DNA of 64,000 nt, from NCBI RefSeq assembly GCF_030445035.2, contig NC_080694.1, positions 72,617,147 to 72,681,146 on the forward strand. The letters run 5' to 3'. Position 1 is the first letter of the stretch; the number at the start of each line of letters is the position of its first letter. This DNA comes from Dasypus novemcinctus (taxonomy: Eukaryota > Chordata > Mammalia > Cingulata > Dasypodidae). A program made the position numbers and the translations under genes. The notes beneath the pieces are model-generated. The model was not told where the DNA came from, searched no databases, and saw only the letters and a list, made by a program, of their open reading frames with translations. This document shows positions 32,000-43,690 of the stretch, piece after piece.

Positions 32000-33930
32000 G
32001 CTATGGGTTGTCTCTTGAAGATCATGCAAATGTGATGCACATTAACCCAAGAGCAAACAAAGAATAAACCCAAACTGCACACTCATCAAACAGTTCTAAC
32101 AACTACTTTAATAACAGAGATTATAATTTTGGAGACCTCGCTCTTCTCGGAGCCAGAGTTTCGATGGCCAAAATCTGGAAGGAGGTTGACTTCTGAAGAA
32201 TTTTACAAGGTGAACCCAACATAGACAGATTTTCCAAAATATTTTAGTCTATGTTCAGAGTATAAATTTCCATGTTCTATGTCAGAAGCCTAGAAAATTC
32301 TCACTCTACTCTCTCAGGCATTTTCTAGTCCCTTGGGTGCACATTTGTGTTCTGTGTGGGAATTATTTATCTGACTTCTATGTGTGGAAAAGTTTTAAAA
32401 AGAAAGAAATAATATTAAAATTCAGCTTGGAAGGAGAAACCTAAACTAAAATAATTACATAAATCATTTTCAGGATTGTTATATACTTCAAACAAATATT
32501 ACATCTGTATAGATGAATCCTGACCCAATATATTCAAGATCATCTGTAGATTTTCTCTTAAGAGAAACACCTCCAGTAACTCCAGGCACCAGTTTTGGAC
32601 TGCCTTGGATTTGATTATCTGGTTCTCAGGGAGGTGCCCATTCAGTACTCGCCTGGAAGTTTTATTAAGGGGTCGTAGCTCAGTTGTAATATGACAAATA
32701 TTGGAGAACTTTGACTTTTATCATGGTTTACCTGAAGATTTTCCCCAAATGAAGAGATGTGATCGTCTCTCTGAATATCATATGTCTGGCCCAATCCCCT
32801 CTATTAGGGGTTAGTACTGATGCTCAGTGATGACACAGGGCTGTTCTGTGCCCAACATCCATATTTTATCAAAGATGGTAAAAAATAAAATTAAAAAATT
32901 AAAAAATAAAAGATGGTATAGCCCATTCTGTTATAAACAATACTTTGTTGTTTTAATTTACATATACATTCAGAAATTAACAATGGAAACAACCTAAACA
33001 TGCAAATATACCTGACTAGTTTATTATGTCACAGGAATAACAGGAATTATGTGTACACAATAAAAAATTTAATTTTTAAATATGTTTATCAATCCAGAAG
33101 GACATGAATAAATTATTTAAATATTAAAGTAAGTTAAAGAAGTTTGTATAGTATTGCCCATTTGGTTTTTTAAATAACTTTATAAATAAGTTTGATAGGA
33201 TCCCAGTGAAACATGAGTAATTTCTTGAGGCAGTCATACTAGTCATGATGTTTTTTTCTTGTCTCTATTATGAAGGTTTCTTCAATAAAATGTAGCTTCG
33301 TTATAATAAAAATAGTTAAAATATTTAATTGTGGGCATTTTTACTTAAATTTAAATAAAATTTATAGAATACAGAAAAGTAAAACTTCACATTTAATTTA
33401 CTTGTATGTATACAACACAGCAATAAACAATAAAAATATCTGATTTATTTTATCTATTTTGTTCCTGCTAACCAAAAAATTATTTTTCATTACAGCTTAT
33501 GTTATGAAAATACGGTTTTCAAAAAAGTTGAACCTTAAAAGCACCAAAAATGTGTGCTTTAGAACATTTTAATATATAAAGTTTCTCAGTACTTTCCTGA
33601 ACCAGTGGTGACAGTGAGAAGTTCCTGACTGCATGACCCTCAGACTCTGGAGTTTGGCTGCAGGAACCTTTGGTGCACTTTCCTCAGCCCCAGCTCTCAC
33701 AGTTCACTGAGCCCTGAAGGTGCAGGAGGAAAGGCTGAGCTCCTTGAACGTGCTGTCTAATTCCATCTTCTACCATTGTCCTCACGCCACACAGGTGGAT
33801 CTGAGCACTGAACGCTGGTGCTGCTTGTCCCCACCACAGCTAAACACCAACTTAGGACTGGTCTAGCCTGCTCAGAACCTGGACGTTAGGTGGGGAGAGT
33901 GGAGCAGATTGTTCCATTGTTGTCGGTTGT
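32000..33930. other. Sequence downstream of the OR10-like exon
   Basis: No further gene is seen. AATAAA at 32,063-32,068, about 65 bases after the stop, could serve as a poly(A) signal. An L1M-like word (AATGGAAACAACCTAAACAT, near 32,980) marks a probable old L1 fragment to about 33,200. The sequence from 33,590 to 33,900 is GC-richer but shows no recognisable exon. Confidence 0.4.
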
Positions 33931-34509
33931 AAATATTGTCCTGGGACAAGTAAGTGTGGAAAGGACCCAAAGATCCAGAGGACGTCCCTGCTAGAAGCTG
34001 TGGCCCTGGTGTTGAGGCTCCTTTCTAGCTCATGGCATTGGCTGAATTTATTTTTCTTTCTGAACACTCTCCTTTAGATTTAATCAGCATTTGCTTTATA
34101 AACAATTTCTTTTTGATTTACATTTGAAAGTAATCCCAAAGAAATCCTAACAATATTTAAATCACCACTATCTTTGAAGTAAACACATTTTAAACCTCCT
34201 TTCTAGATTGACCATATCTTCTGTTTACATAAAAATCCAGTCACAAGTGTGTTCTGTCTTAAAACAAAATTTTCGGACAGATTTTTTGAATATGCTAAAG
34301 ATTGGTTGACTTAATAATGAAGCAGAAGGGGATAAAGGGTAAGTTGTCCAAGGCTTGAGAATAAGGAGACCAAACATGAAGAGAGAGTCCCCTAAATGAA
34401 TTAACTTTATAATTTTATAGCTCCCAGGGTTATTTCTTTGTGAGATTATAAAATCACAACATCCTATTAGCTTCTGCAGGTTAAGTTCTTTCCCCACAGG
34501 ACTGTAAAC

Positions 34510-34739
34510 CAGGCTTCGGTTGGCAACCATGAACAGTGGGTCAAATATGACCTGTTGCCTATTTGTTTAAATAATGTTTTATTGGAACACAATCACTCCC
34601 ATCCATTTACATGGATGTCCATGACTGCTTTCATGCTGTAACCAGCAGAGTTTAGATATTGCTACAGAGACCACATGACCAGACAGCCTAAGGTATTAAC
34701 TATCCAGCCTTTTACAGAATAGGTTTGCTTACCACTGTG
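34510..34739 (-). mobile_element. hAT-type (MER1-like) nonautonomous DNA transposon
   Basis: The element contains TTTTATTGGAACACAATCAC, CATTTACATGGATGTCCATGACTGC, ATTGCTACAGAGACCACATG and a CCTTTTACAGAATAGGTTTG end. It follows the order of a common short mammalian hAT relic whose ends read roughly CAGGGGTCGGCAAACT. It has no transposase. Diverged terminal repeats are seen at 34,510 and 34,739. Strand is arbitrary for such a short element. Confidence 0.6.
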
Positions 34740-35149
34740 ATAGATTAAAAGAGATAAAGAAACATTTACCAGGATTGTGAGGAAGAAATTCCCTGAAGAG
34801 CTCTGTGGTGGCTTTTCTCTGTAGGTCATATATTACTATGGTGACTGCTGTCATGAAACTAGGATCCTGAAACAATATGAATGATCAGATCCCAGACAGG
34901 CATAAGCCACATGGAACCATGGCATTGAAGAGTAGATCATGGTGCACTTAGAAGTGAAATAGATGGGCAGTCTACTAAATTTCTCCTTGACCTTAAAACA
35001 GAAGAGTTCTAGGTCAAGTGAACAAAACCCTAATTTGAATTATAGAAACAGAATGTCACAGCCCCCCCTTAATCAATTCTCAGACTTGAGACAAGTCTAC
35101 AGATGCAGAGCCCCTTGGATGAAGGGAAGGTTCCTGTTTCACTGCAAAA

Positions 35150-35430
35150 AATTGTCCCAAATGATATTTCAGGGACAGATGCTGGACATTATATATCCTG
35201 CCATAACCCACTGAAAGTACTGGGGGAGAGTATAAATTACAATGTAAACTATAATCCATGCAGTGTATCAATGCTCCAAAATGTATTCACCAAATGCAAT
35301 GAATGTGTCACAATGATGAAAGAAGTTAGTTGTTCATGTGGAAGGAGAGGGTGGGGGCATATAGGAAACTCTTATATTTTTAATGTAACATTTTTTGTGA
35401 TCTAGGTATCTTCAAAAATACAGTTAATTT
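35150..35430 (+). repeat. L1 3' UTR end fragment
   Basis: Matches the terminal 280 bases of the UTR copy at 49,360-49,560 and 49,993-50,040. It includes GGACATTATATATCCTGCCA, GGGGGAGAGTATAAATTACA, CCAAATGCAATGAATGTGTC, and TGTAACATTTTTTGTGATCT at the end. It is 5'-truncated and lies directly upstream of the ERV-L remains. Confidence 0.7.
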
Positions 35431-35449
35431 TTGAAAATAGTATACAGTT

Positions 35450-38400
35450 AATCTTCCTCCCAGCTTTCCCTCAAGAGACTTATGGCCTTTTACCAAAGTA
35501 ACTGTGTATTGGGGAGAAGGAAATGATCAAACATTTTGGGAATTATTAGTAATTGGCATAGAAGTGGCATTAACTCCAGGAGACCCAAAATATCACTGTG
35601 GTCCACCAATCAGAATAGGGCCTTATGGAGGTCAAGTAATTGATGGAGTTTTAGCACAGGTCCCTTTCACAGTGGGTCCAGTGTGTCTCCAGACCCATTC
35701 TTTAGTTATTTCCCCAGTTTCAAAATGTGTAATTGAAGTAGACATACTTAGTAACTGGCAGAATCCTTACCTTAGATCCCTGACTTGTGGAGTGAGGACT
35801 ATTATGGCAGGAAAGGCCAAGTGGAAGCCACTAGAACTGCCCCTACCTAGTAAACTAGTAAATCAAAAGAAATACCAGATTCCTGGAATGATTGCCAAAA
35901 TCAGTGACACCATTAAGGGTCTGAAGGATGCAGCGATGGTGTGTCCAACCACATTCCCATTCAACTCTCCTATTTGGACTGTGGATCTTGGAAGATGACA
36001 GTACATTATCATAAATTTAACCAAGGGGTTATGCCAATTGCAATTGCTGTTCCAGATGTGGAATCATTGCATGAGCAAATCAACACGTCACCTGATACCT
36101 GGTATGCATCTACTGATCTGGCAAATGCTTTATTCTCCCTTGCCATTAGTAAGAACCACCAGAAACACTTGCTTTCAGCTGATATGATTAGCAATATATC
36201 TTCACTGTCCTCAGGGGTATATCAATTCTCCAGCCCTATGTCATAATATTGTCTGCAGTCAGCTTAACTGTCCCTCCTTCCTACAACCCATCACAATGGC
36301 CCATTACATTGATGATATCATGCTGATTGGACCTAGTTAGCAAGAAGTAGCAATGACTCTAGACTTATTGGTAAGGTATTTGCCTGATAGAGAATGAGGG
36401 GAAAATCCAACAAAATAAAATGGGCCCTTCCAAGTTGGTGAAATTTCTAAGTGTCCAGTGGTGGGGGCATGTCTAGATATCCTTTCTAAAGTGACTGATA
36501 AGCTGTTGCATCTGGCCCCTCCTTTAACCAAAAAGCAACACAATGCTTAGTTCATCTCCGTGGATTTTAGGGAAAACACATTCTACAATTGGGTGTGCTA
36601 CTTCAGTGCATTTCCAAAGTAACAAGAGAGTGACTTCAGAAGAGGAAGATTTTAATAAGTGGATATGATGACCCGCTCTGTGGCTAATGCTCAGCCATTT
36701 TCCTGAATCACTCCTGTCATTGTCCAATGGGCTCAAAAACAGAGTGGCCATGGAGGTAGTAATGGGGGTTATGCATGGACTCAGCAACATGAACTTGCCC
36801 TCACCAAGGCCTACTTGGCTACAGCCACTGCTAAGTGCCCAATTTGCCAGCACTAGAGACCGACAGTCAGCCCCTGACATAGCACAATTCCCCCAAGATA
36901 TCTGCCTACTACCTGGTGACAGGTTGATTACATTAAACAATTTCTATTATGAAAGGGGCAGTGATTTGTTTTAATGAATGGGTGCATACTCCAGATTACT
37001 TTCATGCAGCGCTTCTTCCAAAACTACCATCTGTGGACTTATGCAGAGTCTTATCTACCACCATAGCAGTCCACACAGCATTCCTTCTAATCAAGGAACC
37101 CACTTCAAAGCAAATGATGTGCAGGAATGGGCACATGTGAATCCATGGAATTCACATGGATGCTTCCCATCATCCTGAAGCAGCTGAGTTGATAAGACAT
37201 TGGAATGACCTTTAGAAAACACAATTATGGTGCCAAATAGGTACCTACACCTTGCAGGGCTGGGGCAATGTTCTCCAGGGGGCTGCGTATCCTCTAAATC
37301 AGTGTCAACTCTATAGTGTTGTTTCTCCCATAGCCAGAGTTCATGGGTCTAGGGATCAAGGAGTGGAATGGGAGTGGCATCACTCACTATTACACCTAGT
37401 GACCCACTAGGAAAATTTTTGCTTCCTGCCCCTGCTACCTCAAACTCTGCTGGTCTAAAGATTTTGGTTCCTGCTGCCATCAGGGAAAACAATAGCGATA
37501 TTATTGAACTGGAAGTTCTGACTGCCACCTGGCCACTTTGGTTTCCTCATGCTTCTGAATCAATAGGCAAAGAAGAGACTTACTGTCTTCTCTGGGGTGA
37601 CTTATCTTGACTATCAGAAGGAACTAGAACTGCAACTACATATTGGGGTAAAGAAGAATTTCCCTAGAATACAGGAGATCCCCTAGGGTGTCTCTTAATA
37701 CTACCATGCCCTATGATTAAAGTCCATGGATAATTGCAATAACCCAATCCAGACTGGACTAACAATATCCCAGAACTTTCAGGAATCAATGTTTGGGTCA
37801 CCCTACCTGGGCCAACAGAACCACACCCAGCTAAGGTGCTTGCTTAGGGTAAAGGGAATGCGGAATGAGTAGTGAAAGACAGTGGTGATAAATATGAACT
37901 TGGACAACCTGACCAATTCCAGATACAAGGTCTCTAATGGTCATGGATATTTCCTCATGTTTCTTATGAGTATGTTCATACATGTAAATAAAATTACAAT
38001 CTTTGTTTTCTTCCCTAACTTTTCCCCTTATCACATGAATTAAGTTGTATGAGTTTCATGTCATACTATTTAAGGATGTCAACTTTAAGAGTGAATATTA
38101 CCAAGGGCTTGCACCCTACTATGGATTCTGGAGGGGTTTAGTACCTTTCTCATTGTACAAAGGACAGCTGACTATTGTTAAGCATATATAAATAAATACA
38201 CACACACATATGTATGGTTTAAGGTGATGATGATGCCTGCCAAGTTGACATGGGGTGAAGGGGTGGACTGTGATGGTTAGGCTAATGTGTCTACTCAGTC
38301 AGGTAAGGGTGGCCAGTTGTTGGTCAAAGTACTGGGATAACTGTAAATCAAGGGCATTTCATGGACTTTAATCATCAGTGAATTGATTGTGTAAACGGTT

Positions 38401-38693
38401 CCATCAGCTAAGTAGATTGCCATCAGCAATGAGTGATTGCTTATCAAATCAGTTGAAGGCCTTAAAAGGGGAAATGATTATTTCAGCATTCAGAAACAGA
38501 TTTCCCATCTTTACTTTGGACAGCCAGCATCTCCTGGGAAATCACTAAGGACCTTCTTTGGAGTCCCTGGTTTGCTGTTTCCCTATAGAATTTGTGCATC
38601 CCAATAGCCACTTAAGACAATATTATAAAATCCCATACTATTTACAGATATTTCCTGTCCGTTTTGTGTCCCTAAAGAATCCTGACTAATCTA
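35450..38693 (+). mobile_element. ERV-L (class III) fossil, pol region plus 3' LTR
   Basis: A broken ERV-L relic in sense orientation. Parts recognised in order: protease/RT spacer and reverse transcriptase (PTTFPFNSPIW near 35,945, INTSPDTWYASTDLANALFS near 36,085, YIDDIMLIG near 36,308); an RNase H-integrase region much reduced (EWAH(A) words near 37,120); and a dUTPase-like domain after integrase, a feature of ERV-L (LTITPSDPLGKFLLPAPAT near 37,385). A 3' LTR follows. No 5' LTR is seen and many breaks are present. Divergence from the remembered HERV-L pattern suggests tens of millions of years. Confidence 0.85.
38269..38693 (+). repeat. MLT2-like 3' LTR of the ERV-L
   Basis: Begins TGTGATGGTTAGGCTAATGTG and ends near CCTGACTAATCTA, the start and end signatures of MLT2-type ERV-L LTRs. 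Inside are GCCAGTTGTTGGTCAAAGTA and GTTGAAGGCCTTAAAAGGGG. A purine-rich GGGTGAAGGGGTGGAC sits just upstream as the polypurine tract. Confidence 0.75.
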
Positions 38694-40403
38694 CTTGGCA
38701 TGCCTTGTGCCATGCTGATAATGTTCATTTTTTAATGTGGGTGTTGGTAACTCATGTTTTTTAAATTTCTGGGGATTCATTGAGCGCTACACTTATGATT
38801 TGTGTTCTTTTAAAAATGTATGGTATATTTCAATAAAAATTTAATTAAAAGCCAAAAATATTTGTTACGAATGTAAAGAATAGATGGAAAATATTAAAAT
38901 TTTAAAATGAGTGTGGGTAAAAACATATTTTTATATCATTTTGTGTCCATTTGAAATGACAAGTTTTTTAATATGGGGAATAATGTAATTGCTTATTAGG
39001 CATTTAGAATTCCTAGTCCACTAATAAAAATCTAGTATTCAAACTGGCAATCACTGGCAATGTTGAAATGTACCTGAGCCTTGTGATCCTGAAAATCTGT
39101 GATGGGTTAAAAAAAAAAGCCTCTATGCTTTAGAGTCTGGGAAACCACTTCCTGCAAAGCAAACCCTTCCCCTGTGACTTTGATAAGACTCGCTGATGAG
39201 CCCGTGTTGCCTTGTGACAAGTCCAGGTTCAGACCCTGTACATTTCCATTCTTTACCTCATAAATGTTTGGCCAAAATGGAGGTATCAAATGATTCATTG
39301 GAACAAAATGCTTGTCAATCAAACTTCGTTTGAGCTTCTCTCCTTCCCCAGGTCCCTGAACTTGGGCCAACTCTTGGTCTGAGCCAGCCTAGGACCTCCC
39401 CTTACAGACCCTCCAGAGAATGGGCTGCCTCAACACATGACCACCCTCTGGTCTACCTAATCGCACAATGGCCTCTTCCCTGTGTCTGGTCCTTCCTGGC
39501 CTTGCTTTCTCCTCTCCAAAAAAGCAACTTTCTATCTAAATCTTGAGATACCTACAGGTACTATTATCAGATTATTCTCCTTACTGTCATAGTCTTTTCT
39601 ATAAAATCCCTACTCACCTAAGTCCAGATTTGCTTTTAATTTAACACTGGATTTATAATTCTTAATGCCAGTCCATTTCTATTTTGTGAACAGAGAAACA
39701 CAAGGTCTTTATAGACCTCCTAAATCACTTTACAAGTATCTTCTGACTAAGATCACCTTCATCTTCTCCTATATGTTTTTAAACCATCTCATTCAACTTC
39801 ATACAGTCCATTAAAAGTATTTATTTCTATCAAAAATAACCCTTTAAATAATAGCAAGTTGCAAATATGCCTGAAAATGGTCTAGAATTAAAGTCAATAA
39901 GAATATTTATATGTTGTAAATAAATATCTATTGTGAACATATGTAAAATAAGGGGAAATTTTTAATTTAAAAAAATTCCCAAGTTGTTAAGTATGATTTT
40001 AAAACAGATAAAAACTTTATGTTCAATATAAAGGAAAACCATTTTGCAAATGAATGCCATATAAATGACAAACAGACGTTTTTCTTATTATTAAAGCAAT
40101 TCGTCACTTAAATTTAAATATTCAGACTTAATGACAATATTCAAATTTTGTTTGCAATTTGTCTTAGATCACAGGTATATTGTCAAATGGTTGATTGGAA
40201 GAGATGAGAGCTGTTTTATGCTCTGAGACACAGAAAAGAAAAACATTCAATTTCCTAGCACCTCTTCCTGGGTTTCCTCTGGGCATAGGAGAGATGAGAA
40301 CATCCGTGGGTTTACTTAGTTCCATAGACCACTTCTGATTGAACAAGAATCAGTAATTGCACAAATAAGGTCAACTGCCAGATATTGTGGATGTTCCAAT
40401 GGC

Positions 40404-40625
40404 CTTCACATTTCATGTAAACTATGAATAGGTGACACAATGCCTGTGAAGAATGTGGACTGTTATCCATGTGGTGGGGTGGTGCTCCGGAGTGTGTTCG
40501 CCAAGTGCAATGAGTGTGCTGCAGTTGGTGGGGGGGTTGTTGATGTGGGAGGAGTGGGGTGAATGGGTGGGGGGTATATGGGAACCTCCTATATTTTATG
40601 AATGTGACAAATTTTTAAAATTTGT
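40404..40625 (+). repeat. L1 3' UTR end fragment
   Basis: Carries the terminal words of the family: GGACTGTTATCCATGTGGTG, GCCAAGTGCAATGAGTGTGC, GATGTGGGAGGAGTGGGGTG and TATGGGAACCTCCTATATTT. It interrupts the similarity between duplication units A and B, so it inserted after the duplication or was lost from B. Confidence 0.7.
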
Positions 40626-41078
40626 AAAGAGATCATGGGGAAATAACTGTGACTTGGACAGCAATAGAGAACATTCTCTGGTAACATCAAGCTTATGAAG
40701 CTATGATCCCAGATCCAGTACCTGGGGTAGATTTACTCTATAATGTGAAAACAGGTTTCTCATACCTATGTCAGTTATAGAACAATGACTTGAAGATTCA
40801 TGAAAATATCTATAAAGATATCTATAAAAGCATAACTATAAATATTTATTTATTTGTAACTGTTACAAAGTAGCTCAAAAGGGAGACATGTAATATTTCC
40901 AGAAAGAAGGATAAGAAGGATTTACAGTAGATAACTACCAGATGATACAGAAAGGAAATTTTATGCCTACCTTTATTTAGTGATTGAGCTGTGCTCTCAT
41001 AAGTGAGAATCCATAATTAGATGATGTCTGAAAGGCCCCAACACCTGAGGGATTTCTTGATATATATCCCATTTCTGC

Positions 41079-42000
41079 TTAACTTGGGTCTGTTCTAAGC
41101 AGTCTTTTCAGAGCCCACTTAACCTCTTTGTTTTTCAAGGTGTATCTTAGGGGGTTGGGGGAGGTGTCACTACAGTGTAGAAGAGAGTGAGGACATTACT
41201 GTGGTTCTGCTTGTGCTTGCTCTAGGGCTGAATGTAGACAGAACTTAGAGCCCAAAGAACAAGACCACAGAGAATAGGTGGGACCACATGTCTCAAATGC
41301 TCTCCTCCTGCCTTCAGCAGATTTCAGCCCTAGTACAATTCTAACAATGCAGCCAGAGTAGATCAGAATAGCCCCAGAGGAGTGACCACACAGAGAGCAC
41401 TAGCTATGGTGAGCGCATTCTCTTCAGAAGGTTGTGTCCACACAGGCAATTTTCATCAAGGCAGGATCCTTGCACATGAAGTAGTCCACCCTGTGGTGGC
41501 TACAGAGAGGCAATTGGAAAAGAGGAATGGTCTGCAGCACTCACCCCACAAAACCACTGACCAAGGCCACAGCTGCCAGTTGCTGAAGAAGCTTTGGGTG
41601 CATGGTTACACCATGGTGGAGAGGCTGGCAGATGCCACTGAAGTGAACATAGGCCATCAGTCAGGAGAACACATTCCTGGAGCCCAGCCCCAAAGCCATT
41701 TAGAGCTGGATCACACAACCTGTATAACTAAGGGTCTCCTCAGGGCCCTTGAAGTTCAAAAGCATCTGTGGGCCATACTAGTGGTGAAGCAGAGGTCCAG
41801 GAAGGAGTGATTTCAGAGGAAGAATTACATGGGCATGTGAAGCTTGGGGCTCAGATGTGAGACCAGCATAATGATTGTGGTCCCCATCAGAGTAAGAACG
41901 TAAACGACAGTGATGACCAGGAGAACCATCTCTAGCTAGGCTGGTCAGAAAAGCCCAGGAGGATGAAACCTGTTGAATTGCTAAAATTTGTCCCTTTCAT
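41079..42000 (-). pseudogene. Olfactory receptor pseudogene, family-2 type
   Basis: The duplicate of the intact receptor at 61,952-62,884. From ATG at 42,000 it reads MKGTNFSNSTGFILLGFSDQ, closely following the intact copy, and it ends at the equivalent TAA (41,079). It is disabled by an in-frame TAG at codon 23 (41,932-41,934) next to a short deletion. Further indels relative to the intact gene include about three bases missing near 41,670 in the MAYDR region and others around 41,530 and 41,150. Fragments on the opposite strand are shadows. Confidence 0.88.
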
Positions 42001-42929
42001 TGCGTCTTCATTGTGAGTCACCTTCCTAGGTCATTCCTATTTTATTCCTGTAGGGAGGAAATCAAATATCATGAATGATGGAAATAACAAATAGGTTCAA
42101 GTTTGAACATTTGGAGACTGGAATCATAGAGAGAGAATTAACAGAGAAAAACTAATGCAAAAACTATGTGATAATGTGATTTGTTATATAGAAAGAGAGG
42201 CAAATACTTAAACCCTGAACACAACTATCTCTTTGAAGGAAGATACGTGAACAGAGAATAAATGTTAGAATTATGTAATGAAATTTATCTGAGGCATATA
42301 CCAAACCCTCTGAAAATGATCTAAATAGTCCTCAAAACTGCATGTTGTGGAAAAGCAAACAAACACATTAAAAAATAATTATTGGCACATCCATAGATGC
42401 ATGATTTTAGACAATAGAAATAATATATTAACTGAAAGATATATCAAGTGAAAAAGAGTGGGAGAGAAAGGGAATATATACTTGGAGACATGGATAATAT
42501 AATAACTCTTAGGAAAATTTAAACAGGAAATTAGATACAATTTAATTATTATAAAACTATTATTTTTTCTACAATGTATGTAACTACTCAAGGTAGACCT
42601 GATAGCAGGGTAAGGAAAACAGCTGCTCTCCTTATTTGATTTGCTGATCTACAATATAATATTGTTCTCTAGAATTAATTCACAGTCTTCAATCAACAAG
42701 CTCTTTCCCCAAATGGACACCGTACCCAACATGCTTTTGTTTGATTTTATTATGAGTCTATGAATTCAGTCACCCAATGCAAGCCGTTGTCCTTTCAGAA
42801 GGAAATTGTGTAGAATTCAGAAGAGTTTTTGGACTATTAAGCCCAAAGTTTAAGAAATTTTTCATACGTTCTAAAACTGACTGAGGGAGTGAAGCACAGC
42901 TCTATGGTGAAAATGAAAGCCACTGAGTG

Positions 42930-43690
42930 TACATGTTGAATGGATTGTACAAAGGCTCAGACTCCAACACAGGAACCCAGTGGTGGATGATGAAATGTGG
43001 ATGACAAAATAAATATGAGAACGCTATCTCATGAAGTATAACAAGTATAAAACTCTAACACTGGGTGTTAATAATTGGCAGATGAATGTAAGATAACAGC
43101 TATAATTAGCAGTAATATTTAGATGATGCTCTTTCATAGTTTGTGACAAATGCTTCACACCAATGCCAGGTGTGGGTGGGGGTGATGCATGGAAGCCCTG
43201 TATGACAATATACATATTTGTTTTGTAAGTTCACAACTTTTACTATACACTTATTATGTATGATCATGTAGGAATGATATACTGTCAGGTCTGAGATCCT
43301 CAGTCAGAGTCGGGGTGTCAGGGCCCTTTGCAAAGAAGGCACGCAGAGCCACAGGGAGTATATGCATACTGAGTTTATTCTATGCCCCTTTTCATCTTCC
43401 TTTGTTCTCTCAGCTTCTCTGTTTAAGTGGGAGCTGCTTTTATCTTACTACTGTGAGAATATATGATTGGCTCCTATAGTGGCATACCTATCAGGCTACA
43501 TATACTGATTGGCTGGTGCATGTGTCAGTTGGAACCAAGCCCACTCCCGGAAGCTGAGTGCAGTTATGCTGTGTCACTGCATCCTGGATTTAGCAAAGAA
43601 GTACCCAGGATGCTTAGACCATTTAACTATTGGACTCTAGTGCCCCCTACGTATACTTTATGAAAAATTTTTTAAAATTTAAAAAATGTG
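42930..43690 (+). repeat. L1 3' end, second subfamily, split by a solo LTR
   Basis: Matches the end of the L1 copy at 52,430-52,580: GATGCATGGAAGCCCTGTATG, TTTTGTAAGTTCACAACTTT, and GAATGATATAC, which is interrupted and then resumes TATACTTTATGAAAAAT. The interruption is the LTR at 43,283-43,651. The left border is approximate. Confidence 0.65.
43283..43651 (-). repeat. Solo LTR, antisense, inside an L1 3' end
   Basis: A 369-base block is flanked by a TATAC target repeat (43,278-43,282 and 43,652-43,656). The uninterrupted target is visible in the paralogous L1 end at 52,550-52,565. The minus strand carries an AATAAAC-type poly(A) signal near 43,373 and two CCAAT boxes (plus-strand ATTGG near 43,467 and 43,509). 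The family is not identified; a 5-base repeat would suit several retroviral classes. It is a fossil. Confidence 0.75.

Noticed and set aside
35504-36246. Possible domesticated retroviral gene (frames of 164 and 101 codons)
   Set aside because: The frames are consecutive pieces of the ERV-L pol relic, which is broken many times; nothing indicates host use.
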